Shown here: positions 55,054 through 64,000 of the stretch, piece after piece | Layout: each line of letters starts with the position of its first letter | How positions within the stretch are numbered: the first letter of the stretch is position 1 | NCBI GenBank assembly: GCA_018398815.1 | Contig: CM031600.1 | Span: 57,117,475 to 57,181,474 of the forward strand | Length of the DNA stretch: 64,000 bases | From: Conus ventricosus | Lineage: Eukaryota > Mollusca > Gastropoda > Neogastropoda > Conidae | Direction: 5' to 3' | Position numbers and translations under genes: made by a program | The notes under the pieces: generated by a model | What the model was told of the DNA's origin: nothing | Database searches by the model: none | The model's input: the letters and a program-made list of their open reading frames with translations, nothing else

Positions 55054-57089
55054 GTAAGTCACAAAACCGCCTTCATTGCTGTCCTGACCTTGCCTGTTCC
55101 GTACATGGAGGCATGCTGCGTTCTTCCTTCCTTCCTTCTTCCATTCCTGCCTGCCTGCCTTCCTTTTTACGCCAGTGGGCTAACTGTGGGCCTTGCATTT
55201 TGTGTGTCTGATGCTGCTTTTTTGTGCTCTTTTTCTAACCTGGCGTTCACTGTGGAAGTTTGTTACGTTTTATTTGCAGCATTTTCTTTGTGACCTTTTT
55301 GTCTTTTGTTGTGGGATGTTCAGTGCTTGGTCGTTCTTACGGGTTTGCTGTTAGAGATGGTTTGTCGTCTCATTGCATGCTTTTTTCTTTGTCTAAAAAA
55401 AAAAGAAGAAAGAAAATGATATACTTTTATTTTCAACATTCAAATTTGCATTGGACAAAGATTGAATGCTTGGCAGTTTCAATCCTTGCAGCCACAAAGG
55501 AGCACCATCATTTATTGAGCAATGCATGATATTACTTTGGGACTATGGACACTATGATTTTTGAATGATCGGCCATCACCATGCAGTCTGGTTCTCACTC
55601 GTACACATAGCATATTCACACCAACACCTGCACAACTCTGTTCTGTTAATGCTGTCCTCAGCTACATAGGCTATAGAGCCTTGTTGGGCTCCTACCTTGA
55701 ATGAGGTGTTGGATGGTGCTCACAAACATGTTCTAGAAGGATATTTTTTTCAATCAGACTTTTGTGCTTATGTGAGAAATATGTGATTCTTCGATCAATC
55801 CATGTTGGTGACTTTTCTGGATGGTTTCTTTTAGGTATAGACAGTGGACTGTTTTTTGCTTGCCTGATGTCTGTCTGTCTTGTCAGTTCTTCAGGTATTG
55901 TTACTAAGTTGAGGGTCTCTTGCAAGGCTATCACATTCATCTTGACATTGTGGCATGGATGTCTTTGTAGTATTTTGATTCTGAATGTGAAGTCAAGCAC
56001 ATGACTGAGAGAGAGAGAGTGTGTGTGTGTGTGAGTGCGCATGTGTGTGCATATGTGCGTGCATGCATGCCTGTGTTTATTTGTGTGTCTCTAAGGTGTA
56101 ATGTTTTACACATAAAGTCAGTTTAGATGAAAACATTAATAAGTGATTCAATTTTATTATGTATACGATGGCCCTAAGAATGGAGAATATTTCGTTTTAT
56201 TTACTTTACAGCACTGTGAATAAGTTCAGTCAAATTATTACACAGTGATTCTTTTTAAAGGAACATTTGGAACATTCATTATACAGTATTCGATAACATC
56301 AAAAGCATCATTCTGAAACTCCAAAAAAAAGTTGCCAGCTATGTAACCAAGAAATTAAAGTAGAAGAGACAGGAAGACTGCCAACATAACAGTTGATTAA
56401 AGCCATTTCTAAACTGATTGCTCTATACTGGAATAGCCATTACTCAGCTGATAACGTCTTTAATACTATTATTAGTAGGCAGAGAGTCAGCCAGAGATGA
56501 TACAGGGAATCTGAGAGGGTGCACACTATGTGAGACATTTCAACGATGGACAATCAGATACAGTATGTTGTGTTAACTTATGTTTTGGGCAGACAGATCT
56601 GATCTCTGTAAAACAGAGTTACTGATTTTAAGCAAAATTTGGTGGTTCAACTTTTGGTACTTTGAGGTAGACATCTTATGTTGTCCTTGTGACTGTTGGA
56701 CAATACTCTATTCCCCAAAAAGACACAAAAGGGCTTTTCAAGCCTCAAATGCAAAGCAACTAAACCAGAGCCACATTGTCATCTGCCTTGAACCAGAGCA
56801 TACTAATGTAGTATGCTCTGCTTGAACTGACCTGTCTGCACATATGTGTGTATGACTGGACAGGACAGAAGCCTAATGTTTCTCCCATTTGTCTGCAGTG
56901 TCTTCTTCTATGCCACATACCATCTCTCTTTGAAACAACACTGTTCCTTTGTCTGATCACATGTGTAACCTTTGCTTTTACTTTGATCACAATCTCTGGA
57001 GGAATCAACAATTAACAGAACGTGTCAGACCGCATTGGCGCCATTTGCTGATACCACACTCTAGAGGTCGCTAATGTGGCAGTTGTGTG

Positions 57090-57209
57090 GTGTTTTGGTG
57101 TGTGTGTGTGTGTCTGTGTGTGTGTGTGCGTGCATGCATGCATGCATGCATGTGTGCATGCATGTGTGTGCATGTGTGAGTGCGTGTGGTGGTGGTGGTG
57201 GTGATGGTG

Positions 57210-57248
<39 letters not shown>

Positions 57249-57317
57249 TGTGTGTTTGTGTGGTCTGGTCTTCATCATGGGCTTGAGTACGCCTTGGTAG
57301 GCTGGAACGTTGAGATC

Positions 57318-57361
<44 letters not shown>

Positions 57362-57420
57362 TTGTGTGTGTGTGTGCTCTTATGTGCTTGCGTGTGTGTG
57401 TCTATGTGTGTTATAAGGGA
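57090..57420. repeat. Compound (TG)n / (GCAT)n / (GGT)n tracts
   Basis: Alternating TG runs, GCATGCATGCATGCATG, (GGT)n and a GCGCGCGC step, then further TG from 57320. Confidence 0.9.
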
Positions 57421-58549
57421 AATGTTGTATATGTGTGTGCTTTTTGTTATTGTAAAGCACTTTGAGATTTTGGAAAGCGCTATGAAACTGTCCTCTTTGT
57501 CTGATTATTATTACTATTTGAATATTGTGCTTGGATGGGTGTCTGTGCACACACATGCATGCATGTGTGAGTATGTACTTGTGTGTTTTGTGTGTGTACG
57601 TGTGTACATGGATTCATACACAGGGGAAATTATTGCGAAGCTGTTTCCTTTTTGTATCATGCACTACTATGGGTAAGCAAATTTTGAATAATTAGGTGAG
57701 TTGCTTTTGGCTTCCTACGCCATGGCCCAGTGAAGTAACACTACAGCTAGGAAAGTTTTCATCAAAATCAGAGTGGATGACCTTAGCAAACAATACCACA
57801 AGTATCAACACAAAAGTCATATGAATTTAAATAGTCACAGCAAATACAGACTGTGACACTGTCAGGTTTTATTTGTATTTTATCAGAAATGTAATGGTAC
57901 AACCAGTTGGAATTTTTTTTTTTTAAATGTTGGTGAGGTGATGAAAGCCCTTATTCATAAAGGAAACGTGTTACTGTATTATTCAAAGAATATGAAACTT
58001 TAATGTGCTATAGAACAAAAGTATGTTTTTGTAGCTGTATGCCATTTTGTTTGTGCTGATTTGGAGTAACTACAGTTTGAGTAAAGCAAACTCTCTCACA
58101 CAGCTGAACAGCCAAAACAGGCCTGGTTAGGAAAGTGGAACAGCCAGTCACTTTGGTGGGGCTGAAAGGGTTAAGCTATATTGACACAATGTGTAAAACA
58201 TGCACACGATATTACATGCAGTTGGTTGCCAAAACTGATCTTGTCATACTCAGGGTGCTTCATCATATAAAACAAGCTGGTCAGAATTTGAGAAACAAAT
58301 ATCCGCTTTGTGGTCTGAAAATTTTTAGGCATACAAAAGTTTCCTTGTGGTCAGTTGTGTTTTTTTTTTTAAAATCAGAAAAAATCAAAATCATATGAAA
58401 CAAAATTATTCGAATTAAACCAAAGAACATGCTTGTGTTTACTTTTGTTGGAAGACATACTGACATGATGTATACAGATGTAAGCCTAAACATGTGCTCA
58501 AAGACAGGTAATTTCCTTTGAATGGAGTTCTCTTTCCAGTGTCAATAGT

Positions 58550-58672
58550 ACATTATTATTTTTATTATTATTATTATTATCATCATCACCATAATCGTTA
58601 TTACTATTATTATTATTATCATGATTATTATCATTATTATTATTACTGTTATCATCATCATCATCATCGTTT
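58550..58672. repeat. (ATT/ATC)n trinucleotide tract
   Basis: Imperfect ATT repeats with ATC interspersions over 120 bases. Confidence 0.9.
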
Positions 58673-59124
58673 TGATTTTTTTTAATAGACAACAGCAAAA
58701 ATGCAGGTGGTATTGCTATGGAAGAATTACTAGTAATCAAAATTGTTGAAAATGTATGAGAGGATGTATGTGTGTGTGTGTGTCTGTGTATATCTGTGCT
58801 TGCATTCATGCACAAAAATAGATCATCAGCTACCTTCAGGTTGTTCAAGAATGTGCTCAGGTAGCTTTTTTCTCATCTTGCGACCTTTTTTTTTTTAATC
58901 ATTATTTGTTCACAGTCTTCAATCCATGTGATTCATGCATTGCGGGTACAGCTGTATAATACAACATCAGTTCATTCATTTCTTTTTTTTTCTTCCTTTT
59001 TAACAACAATATTTGATTCAGCAAAGTCTACTCAAAATCTGCCGATGCATTTCCTATTAGGTGAAACTCATTACCTTTCTTGTGTTTTGTGGTGTTGCAT
59101 AACACTGGTGTGGTGTGTTGGCAG

Positions 59125-59256
59125 GAAAACGAGTGCAGCCCTGACCCCGTGGTGACCTTCGACCTCAAACCTTTGGGCAATAGCACCATGCATGGCCGGA
59201 GAGTCAAAAGCCCCAGTCCACTGCATGCAACCACGTTGACATGCACACAGACATGA
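59125..59256 (+). CDS. Probable last coding exon of the kinase gene
   Basis: Acceptor gtgttggcag, entry phase 0. It reads ENECSPDPVVTFDLKPLGNS, then TMHGRRVKSPSPLHATTL and stops at TGA 59254-59256. RRVKSPSP is a likely Ser/Thr phosphorylation site. A neighbouring frame stays open from 59241 to 59492 through a 12-bp repeat (GTGACCCTGGCC type). Because this gene shows many one-base indels, the exact C-terminus is not secure. Confidence 0.65.
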   Translation, partial: ENECSPDPVVTFDLKPLGNSTMHGRRVKSPSPLHATTLTCTQT

Positions 59257-59290
59257 CCCTGGCCGTGACCCTGGCCGCGACCCTGGCCAT
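59253..59290. repeat. 12-bp tandem repeat, 3 copies
   Basis: ATGACCCTGGCC, GTGACCCTGGCC, GCGACCCTGGCC, overlapping the stop codon. Confidence 0.85.
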
Positions 59291-62227
59291 TCTTTCCAAG
59301 GTTCTCCTGGGGCAGGGTCAGAACTCTACGTCGGCATGGCTACCTTCCCCCTCGTACGCCCCCCCCCCCTCCAAGTTGCGATCAGTCTTTCATGGATATA
59401 CAGCTCATGCTGCCGGTGTACCCAGTTTTCCGCATCAAAACATGTTATGTGAAGTCAGGAGTAGAAAAAGAGGGTGGGGGGTATTATTGTGAAAAGGAAA
59501 ATATCACAAGACAGCAGCAGTTCAGCTTTTAATGATTGAAAGATGCACAAGAATCTAAAAATCCATCATTAAAAACAAAAAGAAAGTATAAAAATGGAAT
59601 CTGAATTCTGAAAAGGATTTAAGGTTAAAATATTACTAAGACATTAGCTTCAGTTGTTTTTTTTTAGACCGGTCAAGCTGTGAGGAATTGATAAATCAAA
59701 CATGAGAATGTAGTGCAGTTAAAATACTGGCATTTACTCTATCAGTGTCTTTGCATTTAACAAAGTGGGGGTACAGTAAGGTGAAATGTGACTGACTGAC
59801 ACCGTTTTCAGAAAGGTTGCTTTCGACCAATTTGACTGCATTCCGGAATCAATGATAGTTCATTTTTGTGTTGACGACAAACTGTTAAATACTTGTTGTT
59901 CTCTGCAGTTGCTGTGTTACTACTGAATTATGTATTACACCTTTGATGAGCAATATAAGATTTTCACGGGTCTGAGTGCTTTTATGCATAACATTTTCTC
60001 AATTGATTCTTGTACAGAACATACTTTTTGTTTCTCTCTCTCTCTCTCTTTTTTTCCCCTTCTTTTAAGTCTGTTCCTTGTTCTGTTCCTCCTTTTCTGT
60101 GTCTGATCCATAATGGTGTATGGCCCACTCAAGAGTGTATCCAAATGTTTGATACAGTTTCATATGCACATTTTGCTCAAACTTTTTCATAAGAGAAGCG
60201 GTTGCAGGCTGCCTCCTTCCACTGTTATGAACTGAAAGGAGTGTTCAGGGGTGCAGCAAACGTGTACACAATGCATTGTATTCTGACCAGGTTTGTTGCC
60301 AGGGGCAAACTGGCTGCGCACAAGTACCCATGAACCTGTTGAACCGTTCAGACAAAGCTACACGCTGTGGTAGACGTGATTTGTTTAACATGTGGTCTCC
60401 GACGTGGCACTGCAGGACAACGGTGGTGTCTGTGCCTCTGATCAAGTTGTGATGAATGTCTGGAAGGTTCATGCAAACCTTTGAAACCTGCAACATTTTG
60501 TTCCTTATCTTGGAGGATCAACAAACTAACTTATTCCATTTTCTCTCTGGACAGTCTGTGCATCCTTTGGCATTATCTTTGACTATGATAATATGCATTT
60601 TGAATGTAGTTGTTTTGCCCTGTGCGACGATTCGAAAGTTTCTTTGTATGTTTGTATTCAAGAGCTAGAGGAAAACGGAGCCGGCGCTAGTGTTGGCTGT
60701 TCAGTCCTGGTCCATTGGCCCCGTTTCTTCCCAGTGTGTGCTGCCATCAGCTGACTGGTTCAGCGGATGTCTGGCATCGACACTGACCGGGTCATTGGCC
60801 CAGTGACGACAGCTTTGATCTGGAAGGCAACGATGGTCCGCCTCTGCCAGCAAACCTTTGGATTTGTTTGTACATATTGGCCACATTTCCCATCTTTGGA
60901 CTGTGATAAGTCTTTGTTTTCTTTTATGTCTTGTGATATCTTGCATGCTCCACTTTGTATTTATTTATCTACTTGTTTTCTCAAATAGGCGCAGTTATGA
61001 CACCACCCCCTCCTGTACCCCTTTTTTTTTTTTTACTTGTTCCATTCCTGTTCATGAACTCCATTATTCGAAAGAGAACAGTGACTTCTGTATGACTAGT
61101 GGAACCAGTTCCTTGCTGAAGACCTTGCTTGTTCAGTCTGAGAAACCATGATTTTTCCTTCTGTCTGTTGACAATGAGAGATGACAGCTTTTTTTTTTTT
61201 TTAATCTTTAAACAGAATATGGCATTCTGAAGAATACCACAAAGTTAACACAAGGAAATCCTCCTTTCCTAGAATCATAAGCATGCCATTGCAGCAAATG
61301 TCACTGAATTAATCAAGGACATTCACCTCGCTAAGTATTTGGCAGTTTACTGTGTATAAGATTTTAATACTGGATTCTGCATGTCTGACTCTATTGGCCT
61401 CGTTACACATAGTTATCTCTCCTAATCCATGGAAGGGATCAGGTCATATCCAGCACTGCCTCTGAAAATCAGTTCTCAAAATCTGTGCTAACAGTCCTGA
61501 CAAAGAAGGTCACTAGGGAGAGTGCAGACCTCTGTCAAAGGGAAACGGATCCTTGGATCTGCCCTTTGATCTGAATCGGCATCAGACAGATCAGCTGCAA
61601 TTGTAATTACTTTGCCATTGGTGCAGATTTCATGTTTACACAGAGTTTGCCTGAAATCTGTTCAGTAGGGTTTTTTTTTTTACATAACCTTCTTGACAGG
61701 CAGACGTGAATAAAAAGAAAAAAAGGAAAATAAGGAGGGGAAAGGGAAAAAAACCAGCAGATGCTGGTAAAAGCATAATCCCTTTCTTGATGTTTAATAA
61801 CCCCAAATATTTGGACTGAAACAAATTATCAGTTATCTTTGGTTCTATTGAATTTTGTTTTCAAATCTATATCGGTTGATTGGGGAATATTTCTTAGTTA
61901 ATAATTGCTGCACTCCAGCTTAGCTAGTAAAGTTTTTCTCTCTTTTAACATTTTGTCCACAACAAATGAATGAACAGGACTTTGCAACATTGTTTTAAAA
62001 AAAAAAAAAAAATTAAAAGAAAAGACGAGAAACCTGCTAGAGTTTTGTCTTTTAAACCATCCACTTTGGTCACAAAGCAGGTGTAGAATCACAACTTTAA
62101 GCCCAATGGATCAAAAACATTGTGTGGGACTATCTAATACACAGACTACAGCGAAAGGTTGTATATGATCAGTGAACTTCTTTGTCTAGAAAATTATGAG
62201 ACATTCAAAAAGGTATGAGTTTCTACA

Positions 62228-62405
62228 CCTGTCATGTACTTTGTACCTTGGGATTAAATTACGTAGCTACTCCTGTCATGTACTGTGTACCTTGGGAAAC
62301 AAATTACGTAGCTACACCTGTCATGTACTGTGTACCTTGGGAAACAAATTACGTAGCTACACCTGTCATGTACTGTGTACCTTGGGGAACAAATTATGTA
62401 GTAGC
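62228..62405. repeat. 45-bp tandem repeat, 4 copies
   Basis: CCTGTCATGTACTGTGTACC, TTGGGAAACAAATTACGTAG, CTACA repeated four times with few differences. The period is a multiple of three, so a 15-residue repeat frame stays open, probably by chance. Confidence 0.93.
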
Positions 62406-62577
62406 ATGTATCTTCCTTCATTTCAGAGCTGTCAAGGCAAGGCAAGGATCAGGATTTGCCTCCGAGTGGAATATATTGTTCAGCTATATGACCTTCTTCC
62501 CATATCTTTTCTTATTCGTTTACTCATTATCTGCCTGTAATCTCTGCCCACTGTGGACCTGTGGTTGATTAGTTGCT

Positions 62578-62640
62578 GTATAGCATGTACAGGCTAGTCC
62601 ACATGCACTGACGCCATCTTGACAAAACTGCAACTGGAGA
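62578..62640. repeat. Dispersed repeat copy (pairs with 17628-17690)
   Basis: TAGCATGTACAGGCTAGTC and CACTGACGCC match the copy near 17628 at about 75%. Confidence 0.45.
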
Positions 62641-63772
62641 TCAGCAGTACCGCCTATTGTACAAAGTGACTTGAATGAGAGGAAAGCTTTCAACGATCCT
62701 AGAATACCCTAACTGCCCCTCTCACCTTCATCCATGCTGTTCATCTTTCCCTCTCCCACCCCTCTCACCCCCTTCACCTCCCTTTTTCTCCCTCATTCCA
62801 GCCAAACTGCCTATTCCTCTGTCTCCTTAACAAGCATGGTATGAATAGTGGGGCCGGCAAGTTTCAGTGTCATGTTGCCCAAGGAAACCCACTCAAGAAG
62901 GCCCAGCACTGATACTGAATTGCTATGTTCTGTAGTTTACTAGTGCCTGTTATTATACATCTGCCTGTTCATACAATCTTGGCAGAACATCACTAATACA
63001 AACCCCCTATAATGAAAATAGCGATTGCTTTGTTCCATGATGGGCATGTGAGCGAGTGTTCTTCTGCATTCCCTCTGAATCAACAGATGAAGTGTAGGAC
63101 ACAAACTTCTTCCCTTCAACATCCACACGCCATTGTTAAACCTTCTTGTGTGGCTTTCTACTTAATGTAACCAGAGATAGCTTCTGTTGCTGTTGACTCT
63201 TCCTGTGGTAGGCACATATTGCTGAGAAATACCACCGTTGTTCTTTTCTATTTTTTTCCACTGACGTTTGATACCAGATTCATTTGATGTACAGGTATTT
63301 TGCAAAAGTCATGGAAACTGAACTTTGGGGCCTACTCCAGAGTTGAAAAGTCTTTAACAAACAAAAAATTAGCTTCAGGGGTCATGATGACATCTTTGAA
63401 TTAAAAAAAAAAATCATATTGTAGTTCACAAATCTCAAAACGAAAGGAATTGAAAGAATAAAACAATAAGTAACAAAAACACGGACAACACGTTGACATT
63501 TTTTATCCAGGATGCAATGGTCTTTCTTTTTTTCTAATTTGTGGTCATAAATAACTTTCATTTGCAAGACAAATATATTTCCCATGCGCAGTTTGCGCTG
63601 GTGGCAATCATTGGTCTTGCCTGTGATCAAATCTATTGTAGTGAAAGGTGAACTGACACTGTTTAATGCAGCTAGTTACACCAAGTCTCATTAAATCTCA
63701 TGCATCAGGCGGCTCAAATATAGATGCAAAGAAAATGTTCATATTATGATGAAAGCTGAAGAATTCATTTTG

Positions 63773-63775
<3 letters not shown>

Positions 63776-63803
<28 letters not shown>
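63776..63803. repeat. Poly-G run of 28 bases
   Basis: Uninterrupted G. Confidence 0.93.
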
Positions 63804-64000
63804 AAGTCCTGCAAAATGGTTGCAATGTCTCTCTTTTCAGACTTCCATTATCCCTGCTCTTCTCTATTACTCCTGCTAGACAGATCTCAGGGTTGGGTAT
63901 GCGCTTTTCTTTTATTCATAAGTTTTTTTTTTCTTTTTTTTATTGTTTATCTATTTATCTTTTTGTTTATCATTGTGGTCACTGAAAGATATATCTTAAA

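Larger units (their letters stand above)
55054..59124. other. Kinase intron
   Basis: 4.1 kb. It includes TG-rich tracts with ATGC steps (57090-57420), an ATT/ATC trinucleotide block (58550-58672) and short GA/GT near 56009-56060. No other gene seen. Confidence 0.7.
2397..59256 (+). other. Protein-kinase gene locus (CAMK/AMPK-related type), 5' end off-window
   Basis: This entry spans all exons assigned to one plus-strand gene. Assignment rests on matching codon phase at every junction: exit phases 1, 2, 1 and 0 through the kinase lobe, then 0, 1, 1, 0, 0, 2, 1, 0, 1, 1, 0 (allowing one-base indels). The kinase part shows DLKMEN, a DFG split across two exons, CGSPEYAAPE and DIWSLG, so it is a serine/threonine kinase of the CAMK group, SNF1/AMPK-related branch. 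A UBA-like segment with ISASYNMLL follows, and then a long, mostly disordered tail rich in Ser, Pro, basic and acidic residues. The visible exons would give about 1,290 residues. HUNK-like is my best family guess because of the YGP-[EK]-IDVWS and UBA-like layout, but this is not certain. The N-lobe exons (glycine loop, VAIK lysine, helix C) are not in the window. The gene hosts many intronic repeats and a same-strand LINE. Confidence 0.75.
59257..64000 (+). other. 3' UTR and downstream flank, end not determined
   Basis: The kinase 3' UTR starts here. AATAAA occurs near 61706 and 63457 and ATTAAA near 59569, but none can be chosen with confidence. The stretch holds a 45-bp repeat (62228-62405), a dispersed repeat copy (62578-62640), an old A-run near 61994 and G28 (63776-63803). 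No second gene is recognised. Confidence 0.5.

Noticed and set aside
59241..59492. Alternative C-terminus MTLAVTLAATLAILSKVL
   Set aside because: It does not match the entry phase of the exon and runs through a 12-bp repeat; kept only as a caution because of the indels in this gene.

Overview
This is animal nuclear DNA, not prokaryotic. It shows short coding islands with GT/AG splice sites, very large introns, dense microsatellites, long homopolymers and non-LTR retroposons. The repeat style (many (CA)n/(CT)n tracts, poly-C/poly-G runs up to 57 bases, an L1/Tx1-type LINE, tRNA-headed SINEs) would suit a mollusc or another lophotrochozoan. That placement is an inference and has not been searched.

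One plus-strand protein-kinase gene fills almost the whole window. Its exons run from 2397 (catalytic-loop exon; the N-terminal lobe lies off the left edge) to a stop at 59254-59256. The codon phases of successive splice junctions agree throughout. The order is: C-terminal kinase lobe (2397-2455, 4679-4808, 8306-8451, 8678-8832), a UBA/KA-like segment (probable micro-exon 17000-17023, then 21351-21478), basic linkers (22400-22522, 24245-24450, candidate micro-exon 25909-25935), a 1.9-kb low-complexity exon (39257-41181) and seven smaller C-terminal exons. The kinase is of the CAMK/AMPK-related type, possibly HUNK-like. It would encode roughly 1,290 residues from the visible exons. The gene carries several one-base frameshifts, nearly all cured by one extra base in a short homopolymer, which looks like assembly indel error rather than decay.

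The most striking structure is the intron at 4809-8305. About 2.5 kb of it is a minisatellite of 44-bp units (roughly 55 copies). Each unit is a degenerate copy of the intron's own 3' splice site plus the start of the following kinase exon. The intron therefore carries dozens of decoy acceptors, and the units nearest the exon look most like it.

Mobile DNA: a nearly full-length L1/Tx1-like LINE (10382-15660) with a 16-bp target-site duplication and poly(A) tail; a truncated LINE 3' end (4101-4495); a 625-bp DNA transposon with 15-bp inverted ends and a 6-bp target duplication (41273-41897); a long tRNA-headed retroposon (51028-51908) with a 12-bp duplication; a second tRNA-like SINE head (about 42705-42793, minus); a 145-bp-armed inverted repeat with a Penelope-style motif (28186-28605); and a 320-bp palindrome with microsatellite arms (24696-25016). 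The rest is intron or 3' flank with microsatellites and no recognisable gene.
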